The notes: a model not told the origin generated them from the sequence alone. A stretch of DNA of 64,000 bases from Symbiodinium natans (GCA_905221605.1 CAJNDS010000458.1:112001-176000); one strand, 5' to 3'. Positions 49,346 to 60,259 are shown, counted from the stretch's first letter. Program-made: numbers and translations.

Positions 49346-49754
49346 CAAAAACGGCCCAACACATGCAACTTGTTCTTGCAAATTAACCCTGTGAACCATC
49401 AAGCCCTACAAGCACTGTACCCCAACACGGAAGCCTTTGAGCCCCGCAGGGCGCCGCAGCCCCTTGAACCGTGACAAATCTCAAACAAACCCTAAATCCC
49501 TAAGCCCTACGCAACCTAACCCCTAAACCCTAAACTCTACACACCTTTAGCACCAACAAGGCATACGTACGCCACTGCTCCGAAATGACAGCGCCTCTCA
49601 ACACGCCCCAACACCCTGCACCCTAAATCCTTTCAAGCCCTAAGCCTGAAGCCCTAAACCCTCAACCCTAAGCTTACAAGCATTAAACCCTAAACCCTAA
49701 ACACTAAACCCTAAGCCCTAAACCCTAAACCCTTAACCCTAAACCCTAAACCCT

Positions 49755-49844
49755 ACTGGACGCCCTGAGGGCCGGGGCCATCATCGCCACCAGCGGGGCG
49801 CAGAGTACCGACTGGGCCCAAGAGGGGAGATCAGGAGTGTGGGG
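49755..49844 (+). CDS. Exon-like segment
   Basis: The frame reads LLDALRAGAIIATSGAQSTD, then WAQEG. Begins at the edge of a CCCTAAA tract without a clear AG; CCCTGAG at 49769 is an internal alternative. Donor GTGTGG or GTTCAG. Confidence 0.5.
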
Positions 49845-50060
49845 GTTCAGGGGTTTAGGGGGTTTAGGGTTTAGGGTTTAGGGGTTTAGGGGTTTAGGTT
49901 GAGGGGTTTAGGGTTTAGGGGGTTTAGGTGATTCTAGGGGCCTAGCAACTTTGGGGGCTTAGGGTTTGGGAAAATTCGGAGGATCGGGCCATTGGTTCAG
50001 GGATTTGGTGGCTATTGTTTCGCGGCTGGTTTTAGGGGTTTGGTTGTTTAGAAAATTTAG

Positions 50061-50244
50061 GATGTCGGAGTTTCGCGGATTAGGAGACGCCAGACTTGCC
50101 TAAACCTCACTGTTCGGCTTTACCACGTGGAGGAAGACTCCGAGGTTGTGTGCCATGCACCCCACAGTGCCTATTTGGAACAAACACAGACTACGGCCTA
50201 CGGGCTCATTTGTTCTGAGCGTGTACCCAGCCAGCGAAATGTCT
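50061..50244 (+). CDS. Exon-like segment, about 60 codons
   Basis: After AAAATTTAG. The frame contains LTVRLYHVEEDSEVVCHAPH, then SAYLEQTQTTAYGLICSERV and TGA at 50242-50244. Acidic and hydrophobic alternation fits a beta-rich domain. No family recognised. Confidence 0.55.
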
Positions 50245-50376
50245 GAGCCTTCTCCTGAGTTGCAGAGTTTTGCGCATTCCTTTTGGTGTGCATCATTCAT
50301 AGGGGATCCCCAGATATCCCCTCAAGAGATACCCCCAAGAAGAGAAGACCAGCAGTTGTAGGAGTTTTCGGGGCGG

Positions 50377-50377
<1 letters not shown>

Positions 50378-50416
<39 letters not shown>
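50378..50416. repeat. G39 homopolymer
   Basis: Uninterrupted run of about 39 G. Confidence 0.9.
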
Positions 50417-50827
50417 CGAGGGTTGGACTGTTCCGGGCTATGTGACAACAGTTTCTTCTGTCTTGCCCAGTACTTTTCTTTAGTATTTCTCTTGTATGTT
50501 TTCGGCGACAACAAGATTTCAGATAAAAACCATTTGCTTTTTTTCAGTACATTTCTTTGGGGGGGGGGGGGGCAGGTAACCCTATAAACACTAACCTTTG
50601 GTGTGGGAGGGATGTTTCAAGACCCACGTCTCAAGCGCAAGTTCTAAGCGCTGCCGCCCTGGAAGTTCTGGTTCCCAACTTCCTTCAGCCCATCTAGGGC
50701 TGTACCCTGAACCCTAAAACCTAAACCCTAAACCGTAAACCGTGAACCCTGAACCCTAAACCCCAAACCCTAAACCCTAAACCCAAAATCCTAAACCCTA
50801 AGCCCTAAACCCAACTTTCCTTTTCAG

Positions 50828-50949
50828 GCCCGATTTCCAGCTTTGAAGAGCCCTTGCACCCTCTCGGAAGCCGACTGCAGGCTTACCTGGCTGCGCCCTT
50901 GGTCGCAGCCTCAGGAAGAGACTTAGTCAAGGGTGCTGCCTTTGCTTGA
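50828..50949 (+). CDS. Terminal exon-like segment
   Basis: After CTTTCCTTTTCAG: PISSFEEPLHPLGSRLQAYL, then AAPLVAASGRDLVKGAAFA and TGA. Strong acceptor with pyrimidine tract after a CCCTAAA tract. Product unknown. Confidence 0.6.
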
Positions 50950-50983
50950 ATAGGGTTTAGGGTTTAGGGTTTAGGGTTTAGGG

Positions 50984-51060
50984 TTTCGGGTTTCGGGTTT
51001 CGGGTTTCGGGTTTCGGGTTTCGGGTTTCGGGTTTCGGGTTTCGGGTTTCGGGTTTCGGG
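50984..51060 (+). repeat. GGTTTCG array
   Basis: About 11 units of a TTTAGGG variant (A to C) joined to five perfect TTTAGGG. Confidence 0.95.
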
Positions 51061-51065
51061 CTACC

Positions 51066-51187
51066 AAGGAGGGGTCCATTTGTAGTACTACCCGTAGTAT
51101 TGTGGAATTCGGTATGCCAGAAACAATGCTAAATAAGGTTTTTGCGGTACCGGATTCCATAGTAGCACCTGCCAATGGCCCTTGTGG
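51066..51187. mobile_element. MITE-like inverted repeat, family P, copy 5
   Basis: GGGGTCCATTTGTAGTACTA on the left; right arm diverged (GCACCTGCCAATGGCCCTTG). Confidence 0.6.
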
Positions 51188-51509
51188 GATTTTCAGAATT
51201 CCCTTAGTCAAGGGATACTGGGGTGTCCAGGCTTGCATTTTCAGACTCAGGCATCAGAGAGTCCTGAAACCCGAGGCAAAAAGTCCTAAAGCCACACCAG
51301 CCAGCCCTGCACCGCCCCCCCCCCCCCCCCCAATCCGCTGAAACCCTGAGCTCTGAACCTAAACGCCCTGAACCCTACAAACCCCTAAACCCTAAACCCT
51401 AAACCCTAGGCCCAAAACCCTAAACCCTACATACCACATACCCTAAACCCTACATACCCTAAACCCCAGACCATAATCCTCTGAAACTCAACCTCCTTCT
51501 TCTCCCAAG

Positions 51510-51558
51510 GCCCTGGCAGTGGGCAAGGAGAGGGCCTCCTTGGCAAAGGCCTCTAAGG
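51510..51558 (+). CDS. Exon-like segment
   Basis: 49 nt after CCTTCTTCTCCCAAG, reading ALAVGKERASLAKASK. Donor GTCGTG. Good pyrimidine tract. Confidence 0.5.
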
Positions 51559-51595
51559 GTCGTGTTTTTCGGGGGGGGGGGGGTGCCTTAAATTA

Positions 51596-51677
51596 GGGTT
51601 TAGGGTTTAGGGTTTAGGGTTTAGGGTTTAGGGTTTAGGGTTTAGGGTTTAGGGTTTAGGGTTTAGGGTTTAGGGTT
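51596..51677 (+). repeat. TTTAGGG array
   Basis: About 12 perfect units. Confidence 0.96.
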
Positions 51678-51782
51678 CCTAAGGGAGGGGGGTCCAAGCG
51701 GAATTGAGAACAGCCAGAATGCCCAGCAGCATCTATATATAGCATCCATGGGATAAGGGTTTGGGGTGGTTTCTTGGTAGCC

Positions 51783-51925
<143 letters not shown>

Positions 51926-52158
51926 AAACCCTAAACCCTAAACCCTTTCCTCTTTTTGTATGGCTTCTAGGTTCACTTATGCAGTGACCAGCCCCCGAAA
52001 GGGTGCCCCTTATGTTATGAGATGGTTACTGGGCTACCAAGGTCCGGGGATCCTAGGGTATATAGGGTGGTTTAGGGTTTAGGGTTTAGGGTTGGGGGTT
52101 GCGCTTACCCTCTTTAAGGGCAGGAAAAGGTGCAGCGTGTTGGGCTTAGGGTTTGGGG

Positions 52159-52290
52159 CTTCATGGTCCCCTCAATCTGGGCCCTGACACTTCTTGAAAG
52201 GGCTTTGAAGTATGGGCCCTTGGGTTTTAGGTGTGTAAGGGATTTCCCGATTAAGGTCCCATATTAAGGGACCATGTAGCTACCCTATAT
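52159..52290. mobile_element. Dispersed repeat, family T, copy 2
   Basis: TTCATGGTCCC on the left and GGGACCATGTAGCTACCC on the right. Middle AAAGGGCTTTGAAGTATGGG is shared with 46556. Confidence 0.55.
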
Positions 52291-52624
52291 ACACCCTAAA
52301 CCCCAAACCCCCCGAAACCCTGCTTTAGTCTAAGGTTTGAACCATGCGGTCCCTACTCCTTGTTTATAGGGATCCGGTTTCTGGGCCCTTAATATATAAA
52401 GCGCGGTGTTGTATAGCAGGCCCCCCCCCCCCCCCCCCAAATTAAGGGCCCATACTTCGGAATTAAGGGCCCATACTTCGGACCCCCAGATCTCGGGCAG
52501 TGGGCCCCGTTCAGGGAACTGCGACCCATGCTTTAGGGTCTCAGAGGGCTGTCCGGCAAGTCGAGACAGAGGGCTTGAGGGTTGAGGGTTGAGGGTTTAG
52601 GGTTTAGGGTTTAGGGTGTGGGGG

Positions 52625-52626
<2 letters not shown>

Positions 52627-52662
<36 letters not shown>
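52627..52662. repeat. G36 homopolymer
   Basis: Uninterrupted G run followed by TGGGGGG. Confidence 0.9.
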
Positions 52663-52663
<1 letters not shown>

Positions 52664-52845
52664 GGGGGGTTTGGGGGTGAAGGGGTTATCGGGTTATAGG
52701 GTTAGAAGGGTTATAGGGTTAGGACCCTAAAGCCTAAAGCCTAAACCCTAAGCCCTAAACCCTAGACCCTAAACCCTAAACCCTAAACCCTAAACCCTAA
52801 ACCCTAAACCCTAAACCCTAAACCCTAAAGGGCTCAGGGAGCTGA

Positions 52846-52914
52846 AGCTTATTTTGGTTAAGGTCTCGTGCATGTTAGAGCTTATTTTGGTCAAGTTCTC
52901 GTGCATGTTAGAGC
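52846..52914. repeat. 34-bp tandem duplication
   Basis: AGCTTATTTTGGTNAAG then CTCGTGCATGTTAG appears twice. Confidence 0.8.
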
Positions 52915-53211
52915 CGAGTGCTCAAATGAAGCGCGCAACACCCGAACAAGCCCGGACCCCGAATTCTCAACCCAGAATGTTCAACAGAAAAACCAAAACC
53001 CGGAACCCTTACTATATAGTCGGGAGAATTGCAATAATTTCCCCCTATGGTCCCTATAAAATAAACCCATAATAACCCCCAAAGCTCTTTTCGAAATCGT
53101 TAAGGCCCCTTTTCATGCCCCACAAGCCAGAAGAAGCCCTTACATCTCGAAGTCCGGGCCACAAAGCCCAAGGGTTTAGGGTTTAGGGTTTAGGGTTTAG
53201 GGTTTCGGCAG

Positions 53212-53283
53212 GCGGGTCTTCTGGCCTTCACGCTGCCCTTCGCTACCGGCGTGGCATCAAACGCGCTCGGCCGGTGGAAATGA
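53212..53283 (+). CDS. Terminal exon-like segment, hydrophobic
   Basis: After TTTCGGCAG that closes a TTTAGGG tract: AGLLAFTLPFATGVASNALG, then RWK and TGA. Looks like a membrane helix. Confidence 0.55.
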   Translation, partial: AGLLAFTLPFATGVASNALGRWK

Positions 53284-53370
53284 AGTGCTTGTCGATTTCC
53301 ATTCCCCTTTAAGGTTTAGGGTTTAGGGTTTAGGGTTTGGGGTTTAGGGTTTAGGGTATAAGTACATGAG

Positions 53371-53467
53371 TAGTTCTCTAAATCAGGGTCCCTTTTGGGG
53401 GTCATTTTGTTAGGGGTGCCGTGCTTTATGGAGTACCCCAAAAAGGGACCCTAATCTAGAGAACCAC
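53371..53467. mobile_element. MITE-like inverted repeat, family S, copy 2
   Basis: TAGTTCTCTAAATCAGGGTC (left) pairs with GACCCTAATCTAGAGAACCA (right), continuing inward through CCTTTTGGGG. A half copy lies at about 43162. Confidence 0.7.
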
Positions 53468-53598
53468 CCACGTTCGGATGAACATACTCCTGAACCCGAA
53501 GCCTTAGGGTTTAGGGTTTAGGGTTTAGGGTTTAGGGTTTTGGCGACATCGTAGCTTCTGTAGAATCCCTGGGCCCTTGGACGACGTTGTCTCTGCAG

Positions 53599-53660
53599 TT
53601 ATTCTTGTTGACGAATTTTGCAAGAGGCTGCAGGGGTCAAAACCAGGAGCTTTTGTCCGG
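53599..53660 (+). CDS. Exon with textbook splice sites
   Basis: 62 nt between TGTCTCTGCAG and GTAAGT, reading ILVDEFCKRLQGSKPGAFVR. The strongest pair of canonical splice signals in the window. Product unknown. Confidence 0.65.
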
Positions 53661-54112
53661 GTAAGTTTGGCATTGGCCAGTCTTTTCACATCCTGAACCC
53701 GAATCACCCTAAGCCCTGGCAACCCTAAACCCCAAACCCTTAAGGCCCTTAACCCTGATCCCCAAACCCTAAACCCTAAAACCCTAAACCCTAAACCCTA
53801 CACCCTAAACCCTAAACCCTAAACCCTAAACCGTAAACCCGAAACTGTAAACCCTGAACCCTAAACCCTAGAACCCCAAAACCTTAACCCTAAACCCTAA
53901 AACCCTAAAACCCTAAACCCTGAACCCTAAACCCTATAAACCCTAAAACCCTAAACCCTAAGCCCTAAACCCTGAACCCTAACCCTGAATAGCCAAAATA
54001 GCATGTTCTTGGATCAAGCCTGAGTCCCTTCGTAAGTTATGAGCCGTCAAGCCCGTGACCCTGAAGCCCCAAAACTGTTTGGGGCTTCTAGGGTTTAGGG
54101 TTTAGGGTTTAG

Positions 54113-54177
54113 GTGGCCCTTCTGGTGTTACCCGGGTCGATGCCTGGGCCGGGACGACTGCAATGGCGAGGCAGGGA
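54113..54177 (+). CDS. Exon-like segment with TTTAG acceptor
   Basis: After GGGTTTAG: VALLVLPGSMPGPGRLQWRG. 3' end uncertain. Confidence 0.4.
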
Positions 54178-54441
54178 ACCCTCAACCCTATTAGGGTTTA
54201 GGGTTTAGGGTTTATTGTTTAGGGTTTGGGGTTTAGGGTTTAGGGTTTAAGGGTTTAGGGTTTATTGTTTAGAGTTTGGGGTTTAGGGTTTAGGGTTTAA
54301 TGTGGTTATTAGTAGGGATTCAGGGAATTAGGGCGCTATGTATAGCCTGTCTCAGCGAATATATGGAGTACCTCATTTCCTCATTCCCTACTAGGAACCA
54401 GCCAGCATACCCTCACATCGCATGGCTCTAGAAAAACTCCA

Positions 54442-54590
54442 ATGAGGGCGGACTCCGGGCGGACGGGACAGAAAAAGGGGATAGGGTCGTTTGGCAGTTC
54501 AAGTGAAAGTGTTTTGAGTAATCACCACATGGAGAGTTCGCATGGTGCTTCTTGTTCGTGCTTCTCAAGCTCCTTCAAGCCACGAATCTT
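54442..54590 (+). CDS. Ser-rich ORF, low confidence
   Basis: ATG start, Ser/His/Gly-rich (SFGSSSESVLSNHHMESSHG). It ends in CCCTCAA repeat, so the 3' end is artificial. Confidence 0.25.
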
Positions 54591-54660
54591 TCCTAAACCC
54601 TCAACCCTCAACCCTAAACCCTAAACTCTAAACCCCAAACCCTAAACCCTAAACCCTGGG

Positions 54661-54813
54661 GTGGATGGCGACGACGTGGCCGAGATTCCCCGAGGGTGGC
54701 AAGGGGTGGTGGAAATGATGGAGGAGGAGGAAAAGATGGAGGAGGGAGGGAAAGTCGTTTCACCAAGCCGAGACCGGACAGCACTCTTGCTGCGCGCTTG
54801 CGATTCCGGTTAA
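54661..54813 (+). CDS. Exon-like segment with acidic Glu/Met stretch
   Basis: 50 codons plus TAA, containing DDVAEIPRGWQGVVEMMEEE, a Glu/Lys/Met run, and SPSRDRTALLLRACDSG. Very protein-like. The acceptor is unclear since the frame emerges from a CCCTAAA tract ending CCCTGGG. Confidence 0.55.
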   Translation: MDGDDVAEIPRGWQGVVEMMEEEEKMEEGGKVVSPSRDRTALLLRACDSG

Positions 54814-54825
54814 CACAAAAAATCC

Positions 54826-54976
54826 CTAAACCCTAAACCCTAAACCATAAACCCTAAACCCTAAACCTTAAACCCTAAACCCTAAACCCTAAACCCTAAA
54901 CCCTAAACCCTGAACCCTAAACCCTAAACCCTAAACCCTAAACCCTAAACCCTAAACCCTAAACCCTAAACCCTAA
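54826..54976 (-). repeat. CCCTAAA array
   Basis: About 21 units with a few CCTTAAA, CCATAAA and CCCTGAA. Confidence 0.96.
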
Positions 54977-55188
54977 GGAAGAGTCGCGGCAAGCGACATC
55001 TTGAGACTTGTCCTGCAGATTTCGTTCTGAAATCGCAGTGCAGCGTTCCACGTGTTGATGTGCCTTGAGTCTTTATAATTCTCACTGTTGCCATGTATCT
55101 ATCGGCTAGGACTCGAGGAACTCGAAGGTTTTCCATGGTGTTTAGGACCCGGCGGTGCTTTTTGGATACTCGGCAACCTCGCGTGCAG

Positions 55189-55284
55189 GCCGCCCAGATC
55201 CTCGCGGCCGAATGTTGGCTGGGGTTCCTACTGGGTTCATACTGGGTATACCCTGGGATCCTGAAGGCTTATCTAGGTGGATAG
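55189..55284 (+). CDS. Terminal exon-like segment, aromatic/hydrophobic
   Basis: 31 codons plus TAG after CGCGTGCAG: ILAAECWLGFLLGSYWVYPG, then ILKAYLGG. Likely membrane-associated. Confidence 0.5.
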   Translation, partial: AAQILAAECWLGFLLGSYWVYPGILKAYLGG

Positions 55285-55449
55285 AATGGTCGATTCGAAA
55301 GTTGAGGGGGGGAATTGGGGGGGGGGGGGGGTTCAGGGTGTGCAATGGGTAGCTGCTGTGTGGTTGGGCGGCAAACTTGGGATAAGACAGAGCTTGCATT
55401 GACCCTATAGATCCTTAAGGCTCTTAACCCTAAACCCTAAACCCTCAAC

Positions 55450-55566
55450 TCCTGCTTTTATTGAGCCTATTGAGATGGGGGTGAGGGTGGGCTGGAGGCT
55501 GGGCTTGTTGGGGAAGTGCTCAGCGAATTCTGCGGGATCTGCGCGCGGGCGTACCCTCTTTGCCAT
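55450..55566 (-). CDS. Minus-strand start exon candidate
   Basis: 39 codons from ATG: MAKRVRPRADPAEFAEHFPN, then KPSLQPTLTPISIGSIKAG. Donor GTTGAG. A plus-strand alternative after GTGCTCAG (RILRDLRAGVPSLP) is weaker. Confidence 0.4.
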
Positions 55567-56024
55567 GTACGAAGCACCCTAAACCCTAAACCCGAAACCC
55601 TAAACCCTAAACCTTAAACCCTAAACCCTAAACCCTAAACGTTCGAAGTTGCCTCAACGCCAAGCCGCTAGGCCCGAACCCCTCAACACCGTAAGCCTTA
55701 AAGGAGGCCACCTTAAAACCGGAACTCTGAAAAGATGTCAGGTTAGGATTCAGGGTTTAGGGTTTCACCCTAAACCCTAGCCCTAAACCCTAAACCCTAC
55801 ACCCTAAAAGCTGATTTAGCGGTTACTTCGGGCCTCGAGAATTGCAAAAGGCAGGAAGGCCAAGAGTGGGAGGAGTGGATGTCTGTAGGGCCCGAACCCT
55901 ATACCCTCGTTTAGGGTTCAGGTTTCAGCGTTTAGGGTTCAGGGTTCAGCGTTCAGCGTTTAGGGTTTAGGGTTTAGGGTTTAGGGTTTAGGGTTTAGGG
56001 TTTAGATCTCCCTGCCTGCCCCAG

Positions 56025-56094
56025 CTATGCAGCATGAATGAGTTTCGAGACCGATCTCCTGCCGCTTTGCTTGCCTCTTTCTTAGACGGAAATG
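56025..56094 (+). CDS. Exon with GTTTAG donor
   Basis: 70 nt after CTGCCCCAG, reading MNEFRDRSPAALLASFLDGN. TTTAGGG tracts on both sides; donor GTTTAGGG. Confidence 0.6.
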
Positions 56095-56299
56095 GTTTAG
56101 GGTTTAGGGTTTAGGGTTTAGGGTGGAGGGGCTTCAAGGTTTCGAGGGCTTAGCCGAAGCTTGGTTGTCTGGATTCTTTGCATCATTGCTTCTTGTCCAA
56201 ATCCTTGGCAGCTCAAGAAGGCCCTACCCCACCCCTTTTTTAGGGTTTCGGGTTTAGGGTTTAGGGTTTAGGGTTTAGGGTTTAGGGTACCCAACACAG

Positions 56300-56352
56300 G
56301 TGCAAGGGCGAAAATCCTGTCCAAGCCTCGCAAAAAGCTCCCTGACATCCCG
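56300..56352 (+). CDS. Exon with GTGAGT donor
   Basis: 53 nt between CCCAACACAG and GTGAGT, reading ARAKILSKPRKKLPDIP. Lys/Arg-rich. Confidence 0.6.
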
Positions 56353-56373
56353 GTGAGTACCCAAAGCCCACAA

Positions 56374-56428
56374 ACCCTAAACCCTAAACCCTAAACCTAA
56401 ACCCTAAACCCTAAACCCTAAACCCTAA
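56374..56428 (-). repeat. CCCTAAA tract followed by duplicated 36-bp edge
   Basis: Ends CCCTAACGGGTTCAGGGCTG, matching 22000-22040. Confidence 0.93.
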
Positions 56429-56471
56429 CGGGTTCAGGGCTGAAGTTGCAGGGTCGACGAGTCGACACCAA

Positions 56472-56586
56472 CCCTAAACCCTAAACCCTAAACCCCAAAC
56501 CCTAAACCCTAAACCCTAAACCCTAAACCCTAAACCCTAAACCCTAAACCCTAAACCCTAAACCCTAAACCCTAAACCCTAAACCC
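56472..56586 (-). repeat. CCCTAAA array
   Basis: About 16 units. Confidence 0.96.
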
Positions 56587-56626
56587 CAGCCCTTCTAAAA
56601 CCCCATAAAGACACCCCTCTGGTCAG

Positions 56627-56702
56627 CCCGAAGCCATGTCGGAAGCCTTGCCCCCGCCCTCTGGCCAACCACCACCGCTGCTGGTGCCTGAAGGCCTGGA
56701 GG
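56627..56702 (+). CDS. Exon with GTTTAG donor, Pro-rich
   Basis: After CTCTGGTCAG: PEAMSEALPPPSGQPPPLLV, then PEGLE. Donor GTTTAGGG. Pro-rich linker-like sequence. Confidence 0.55.
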
Positions 56703-57559
56703 GTTTAGGGTTTAGGGTTTAGGGTTTCGGGTTTAGGGTTTAGGGTTTAGGGGTTAGGGTTTAGGGTTTAGGGGTACAAACTTAAGTGTTTCTAGGAGTC
56801 TTCGGAGTTTAGAGAATAAGGGCCCTACAGCTTTTTTTTTTTTTTTTTTGGGGGGGGGGGGGGGGGGGCGGCGTTCTAGGTATAGGGTTTGGATGTTACA
56901 ATTTGCTCTCCAAAAGGGCAGGCGCGGCCAGCCTAAACCCGAAACCCTTAACCGGAAACCCTAGACCCGAAACCCTAAACCCGAAATCCTAAACCACAGA
57001 ACGCTTAGAGCCCTCCCATATGCGCACCTAGAACTGGATGACCCATGTTTTGTTTGACCCGAGGGCGGGTTTAGGGTTTTTGGGGTTTGGGTTTTCGGGG
57101 CTTTGCTGTTTAGGGTGTAGTTCAGGATGTAGGGTTACTCTGTCGGAAATGTCAGGGTGGTTGCTGTGGCTCGTGAAATCTTTGGCTTCACATGTTGAGC
57201 TTCCCCAGACCCCCTCCCTTCTGCAAGACCACACTCCTCCCTCAACCCTCAAGACAAACTACATTAAATTGTATGTGGCATCATTCTGAATTTCCCAAGT
57301 TATTTGTCTGAACAGCTGACAAGCCGTGCTTAAGCATATTTATCCAAAACATTTGTGGGAGGCCAAATGCTCAATTCACTCAAGCCTCTGGGGGCTTTCC
57401 TCCCTAGAGCCCCCCCTACGTTTCGGTCAACACTTTCGGTCAAAACTTTCAGTCAAAACGTTATCGGGACCCAAAACCTACACATTTTCTAACCCTAAAC
57501 CCTAAACCAAGCCCTCGATTAAAGCAAACAAAAACAACCGAAATGCATCCCGAACCCCC

Positions 57560-58080
57560 CACCCCCGCGCCCCCGCACGCCTTCTAACCCTAAACCCCAA
57601 ACCCAGGACCCAAACCCAAAACCCTAAACCCTTATAAACCCTTATAAACCCTAAGCCCAAACCCTGAACCCCAAACCCTAAACCTCAAACCCTAAACCTC
57701 AAACCCTAAACCCTAAACCCCAAACCCTAAACCCCAAACCCTCAACCCTAAACCCCAACCCTAAACCCCAAACCCTAAACCCTAAACCCCAAACCCCACC
57801 CCAAACCCCAAACCCCAAACCCTAAACCCTAAACCCTAAACCCTAAAACCCTAAACCCTCGGTTGTTTACATTTTAAACCCTCAACCCCAAAACCCCAAA
57901 ACCCTCAATCTTCCGAAAGGAAGCCCTGAAACCCCAAACCCTAAACCCCAAACCCTAGCCACTAAACCCTTATAAACCCTAAACCCCAAAACCCCAAACC
58001 CTAAACCCCAAACCCTAAACCCTAAACCCTAAACCTCAAACCCTCAACCCAAAAACCCCAAAAAACCCTCAATCTTCCGA
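57560..58080 (-). repeat. CCCCAAA/CCCTAAA mosaic with an internal duplication
   Basis: Alternating CCCTAAA and CCCCAAA units. CCCTCAATCTTCCGA occurs at about 57903 and 58067. Confidence 0.9.
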
Positions 58081-58083
58081 CAG

Positions 58084-58161
58084 GCGCTGGCAGGGGCAAG
58101 CAAGATCGCTGCAGCTTCGACGTCGAGGGCTTTGGGGCGCCAGCTCCCCGCCTGGCTTTAG
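58084..58161 (+). CDS. Exon-like segment, Ala/Ser-rich
   Basis: After CTTCCGACAG: ALAGASKIAAASTSRALGRQ, then LPAWL and TAG. The TAG overlaps a TTTAGGG-like edge, so GTGTTTAG may be the donor. Confidence 0.5.
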   Translation, partial: ALAGASKIAAASTSRALGRQLPAWL

Positions 58162-58371
58162 GGGTGTTTAGGGTTTAGGGTTTAGGGTGTCGGGTTTAGG
58201 GTTTAGGGTTTAGGTTTAGGGTTTGGGGTTTTGGGTTTAGGGGGGGGGGGGGGGTTGGGGGGTTTCAGGGAGGTCCGTTCGGGGTTTTGGGTTTGTGGAA
58301 TTCAGGTTCGGGGGTTCAAGGTTGGGTTTTTCGGGGTTTTGGGGTTTCAGGGTTTGGGGCTTTCAGGCCTT

Positions 58372-58640
58372 AAACCCTAAACCCTAAACCCTAAACCCTA
58401 AACCCTAAACCCTAAACCCTGAACCCTGAACCCTGAACCCTGAACCCCCAGCCCTAAACCCTAAACCCTAAACCCTAAACCCTAAACCCTAAACCCTAAA
58501 CCCTAAACCCTAAACCCTAAACCCTAAACCCTAAACCCTAAACCCTAAACCCTAAACCCTAAACCCTAAACCCTAAACCCTAAACCCTAAACCCTAAACC
58601 CTAAACCCTAAACCCTAAACCCTAAACCCTAAACCCTAAA
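58372..58640 (-). repeat. Longest CCCTAAA array in the window
   Basis: About 38 units over roughly 269 bp, with a CCCTGAA sub-block near 58420. Confidence 0.98.
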
Positions 58641-59171
58641 CTAAGGGTTCAGGGCTTCAAGGTTGCGGGGCGTGGGGTTGGCTTTGCCACCAAAGGCCCT
58701 GCACACCCCAGGTCCTCAAACCGTCGCGTCCCCAGCCCCAAACCCTGAGCCCTCACCCTAAACCCTATACCTTCATAGGGATTATAATGGGGGTACTACA
58801 ATCCCTATGACGAAAAAGCATCCCAACCCTCAACCCTACACCCTATACCCTTAGCCCCCAAGACCAAGTACCCAAATCTAAGCGAAGCCGCCGGCTCACG
58901 CCTTTTTGTTCGACAGCTGAAAAGATGTGGGGTTTCGGATTTAGGATGTAGGGTTTAGGGTTTAGGGTTAAGAGCTAAGCCTATAAAGAGCTAAGCCTAC
59001 ATGCCCTACACACCCCGAACCCTCCAGTCCAAGAAGAGCCCCCAAAAAAGTAGACCGAACGCCCCCTAGGCCCTAGCCCTCTGAAAGAAAGAAGCCCTCA
59101 AGGCTCACAAGCAAAATGCCCCAAGCACCCCAGGACCAGGGCCCCAAAGACCCTAAACCCTAAGCCCCAAC

Positions 59172-59343
59172 CCCACAGGCCCTAAGCCCTAAGCCCTAAG
59201 CCCTAAGCCCTAAACCCTAAACCCTAAACCCTAAACCCTAAACCCTAAACCCACCCTAAACCCTAAACCCTAAACCCTAAACCCTAAACCCTAAACCCTA
59301 AACCCTAAACCCTAAACCCTAAACCCTATAACCCTAAACCCTA
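59172..59343 (-). repeat. CCCTAAA/CCCTAAG array
   Basis: About 24 units. Confidence 0.96.
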
Positions 59344-59344
59344 G

Positions 59345-59468
59345 AGCCGACCACAACAACTCTTTGCTTGCCGAGGAGCGTTCGGAGTCCACCGCAACCG
59401 TGAGAAACGCCCCTGCACCAGCTTCGCCCTCCTCATTCCATGACCTCTTTGAGCCGCTAAGCTTTAGG
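59345..59468 (+). CDS. Exon bounded by CCCTAG and GTTTAG
   Basis: About 41 codons: NNSLLAEERSESTATVRNAP, then APASPSSFHDLFEPLS. CCCTAAA array upstream, TTTAGGG array downstream supplying the GTTTAG donor. Ser/Glu-rich, likely disordered. Confidence 0.6.
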
Positions 59469-59520
59469 GTTTAGGGTTTAGGGTTTAGGGTTTAGGGTTT
59501 AGGGTTTAGGGTTTAGGGTG
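59460..59520 (+). repeat. TTTAGGG array
   Basis: About eight perfect units. Confidence 0.95.
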
Positions 59521-60039
59521 CAGGGTTGAGGGCTTAGGGATGCTTGCGTTCTGAGTCCTAATTTAATTTTCCTCACCCAACTACGTCCTCCCCGAAGCAG
59601 GGCTGGAAAAGCCCTTGGGGGGGGTGGCGGGGGAAGGGGTGTGTAGGTCGCGGCGTTTCTCGAAAGCAAGTTGCGTGCTTGCTCGGTTCGAGTTGATCAT
59701 CGGTTCGACGTCTCAAGCATAGGGCTTCGGCGACATAGGGTCAAAGGCTTTGACCGGGGTTCGGTTCTTCTCGAGATACCCGCTGGTCTGCCATCTTCAA
59801 GCCCAAAGTGACTATGGATTCGGGTTCAGGGTTTAGTTTAATTAGGGTTTAGGGTTCAAGGTTTAGGGTTCGACGGTCCCCCCGGCCAAAAAGCAAGAAA
59901 AATTGTGGCCCTAAAAACGCCCCTAAGCCATTATAACCCCAGACCCTAAACCCTAACCCCTAAACCCAAAACCCTATTCAACCTCCTAAGCAAGCCCAAA
60001 CCCTAAATCCTAAACCCTAGACCCCCCCCCCCCCACCAG

Positions 60040-60134
60040 ACCTGAGGCAAATGCGAAGGATCCAGCAGCGACTTCTGCAAGTCTATGACGCAGAAGTCTC
60101 CGTGAAGAGGCCGGCACTCAGTTGTTCCCGCTGA
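60040..60134 (+). CDS. Terminal exon-like segment, helical
   Basis: After a C run ending CACCAG: LRQMRRIQQRLLQVYDAEVS, then VKRPALSCSR and TGA. Basic amphipathic helix, possible coiled coil. Good candidate for a true C-terminus. Confidence 0.6.
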
Positions 60135-60238
60135 GCCCCATATCAGAAAGAAAGGCTCATGGGAAGTTTAGGGTTTAGGGTTTAGGGTTGGGATCTAGGG
60201 CTCCGGGTTCTAGATCCTTTCCAGAACAATATGCTTGT

Positions 60239-60256
60239 GACACACACACACACACA
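60239..60256. repeat. CA microsatellite
   Basis: About nine CA repeats. Confidence 0.9.
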
Positions 60257-60259
60257 TCA

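Noticed and set aside
48823-49394. Several overlapping ORFs of 60-96 codons
   Set aside because: Open frames on both strands over a diverged tandem repeat; none stands out.
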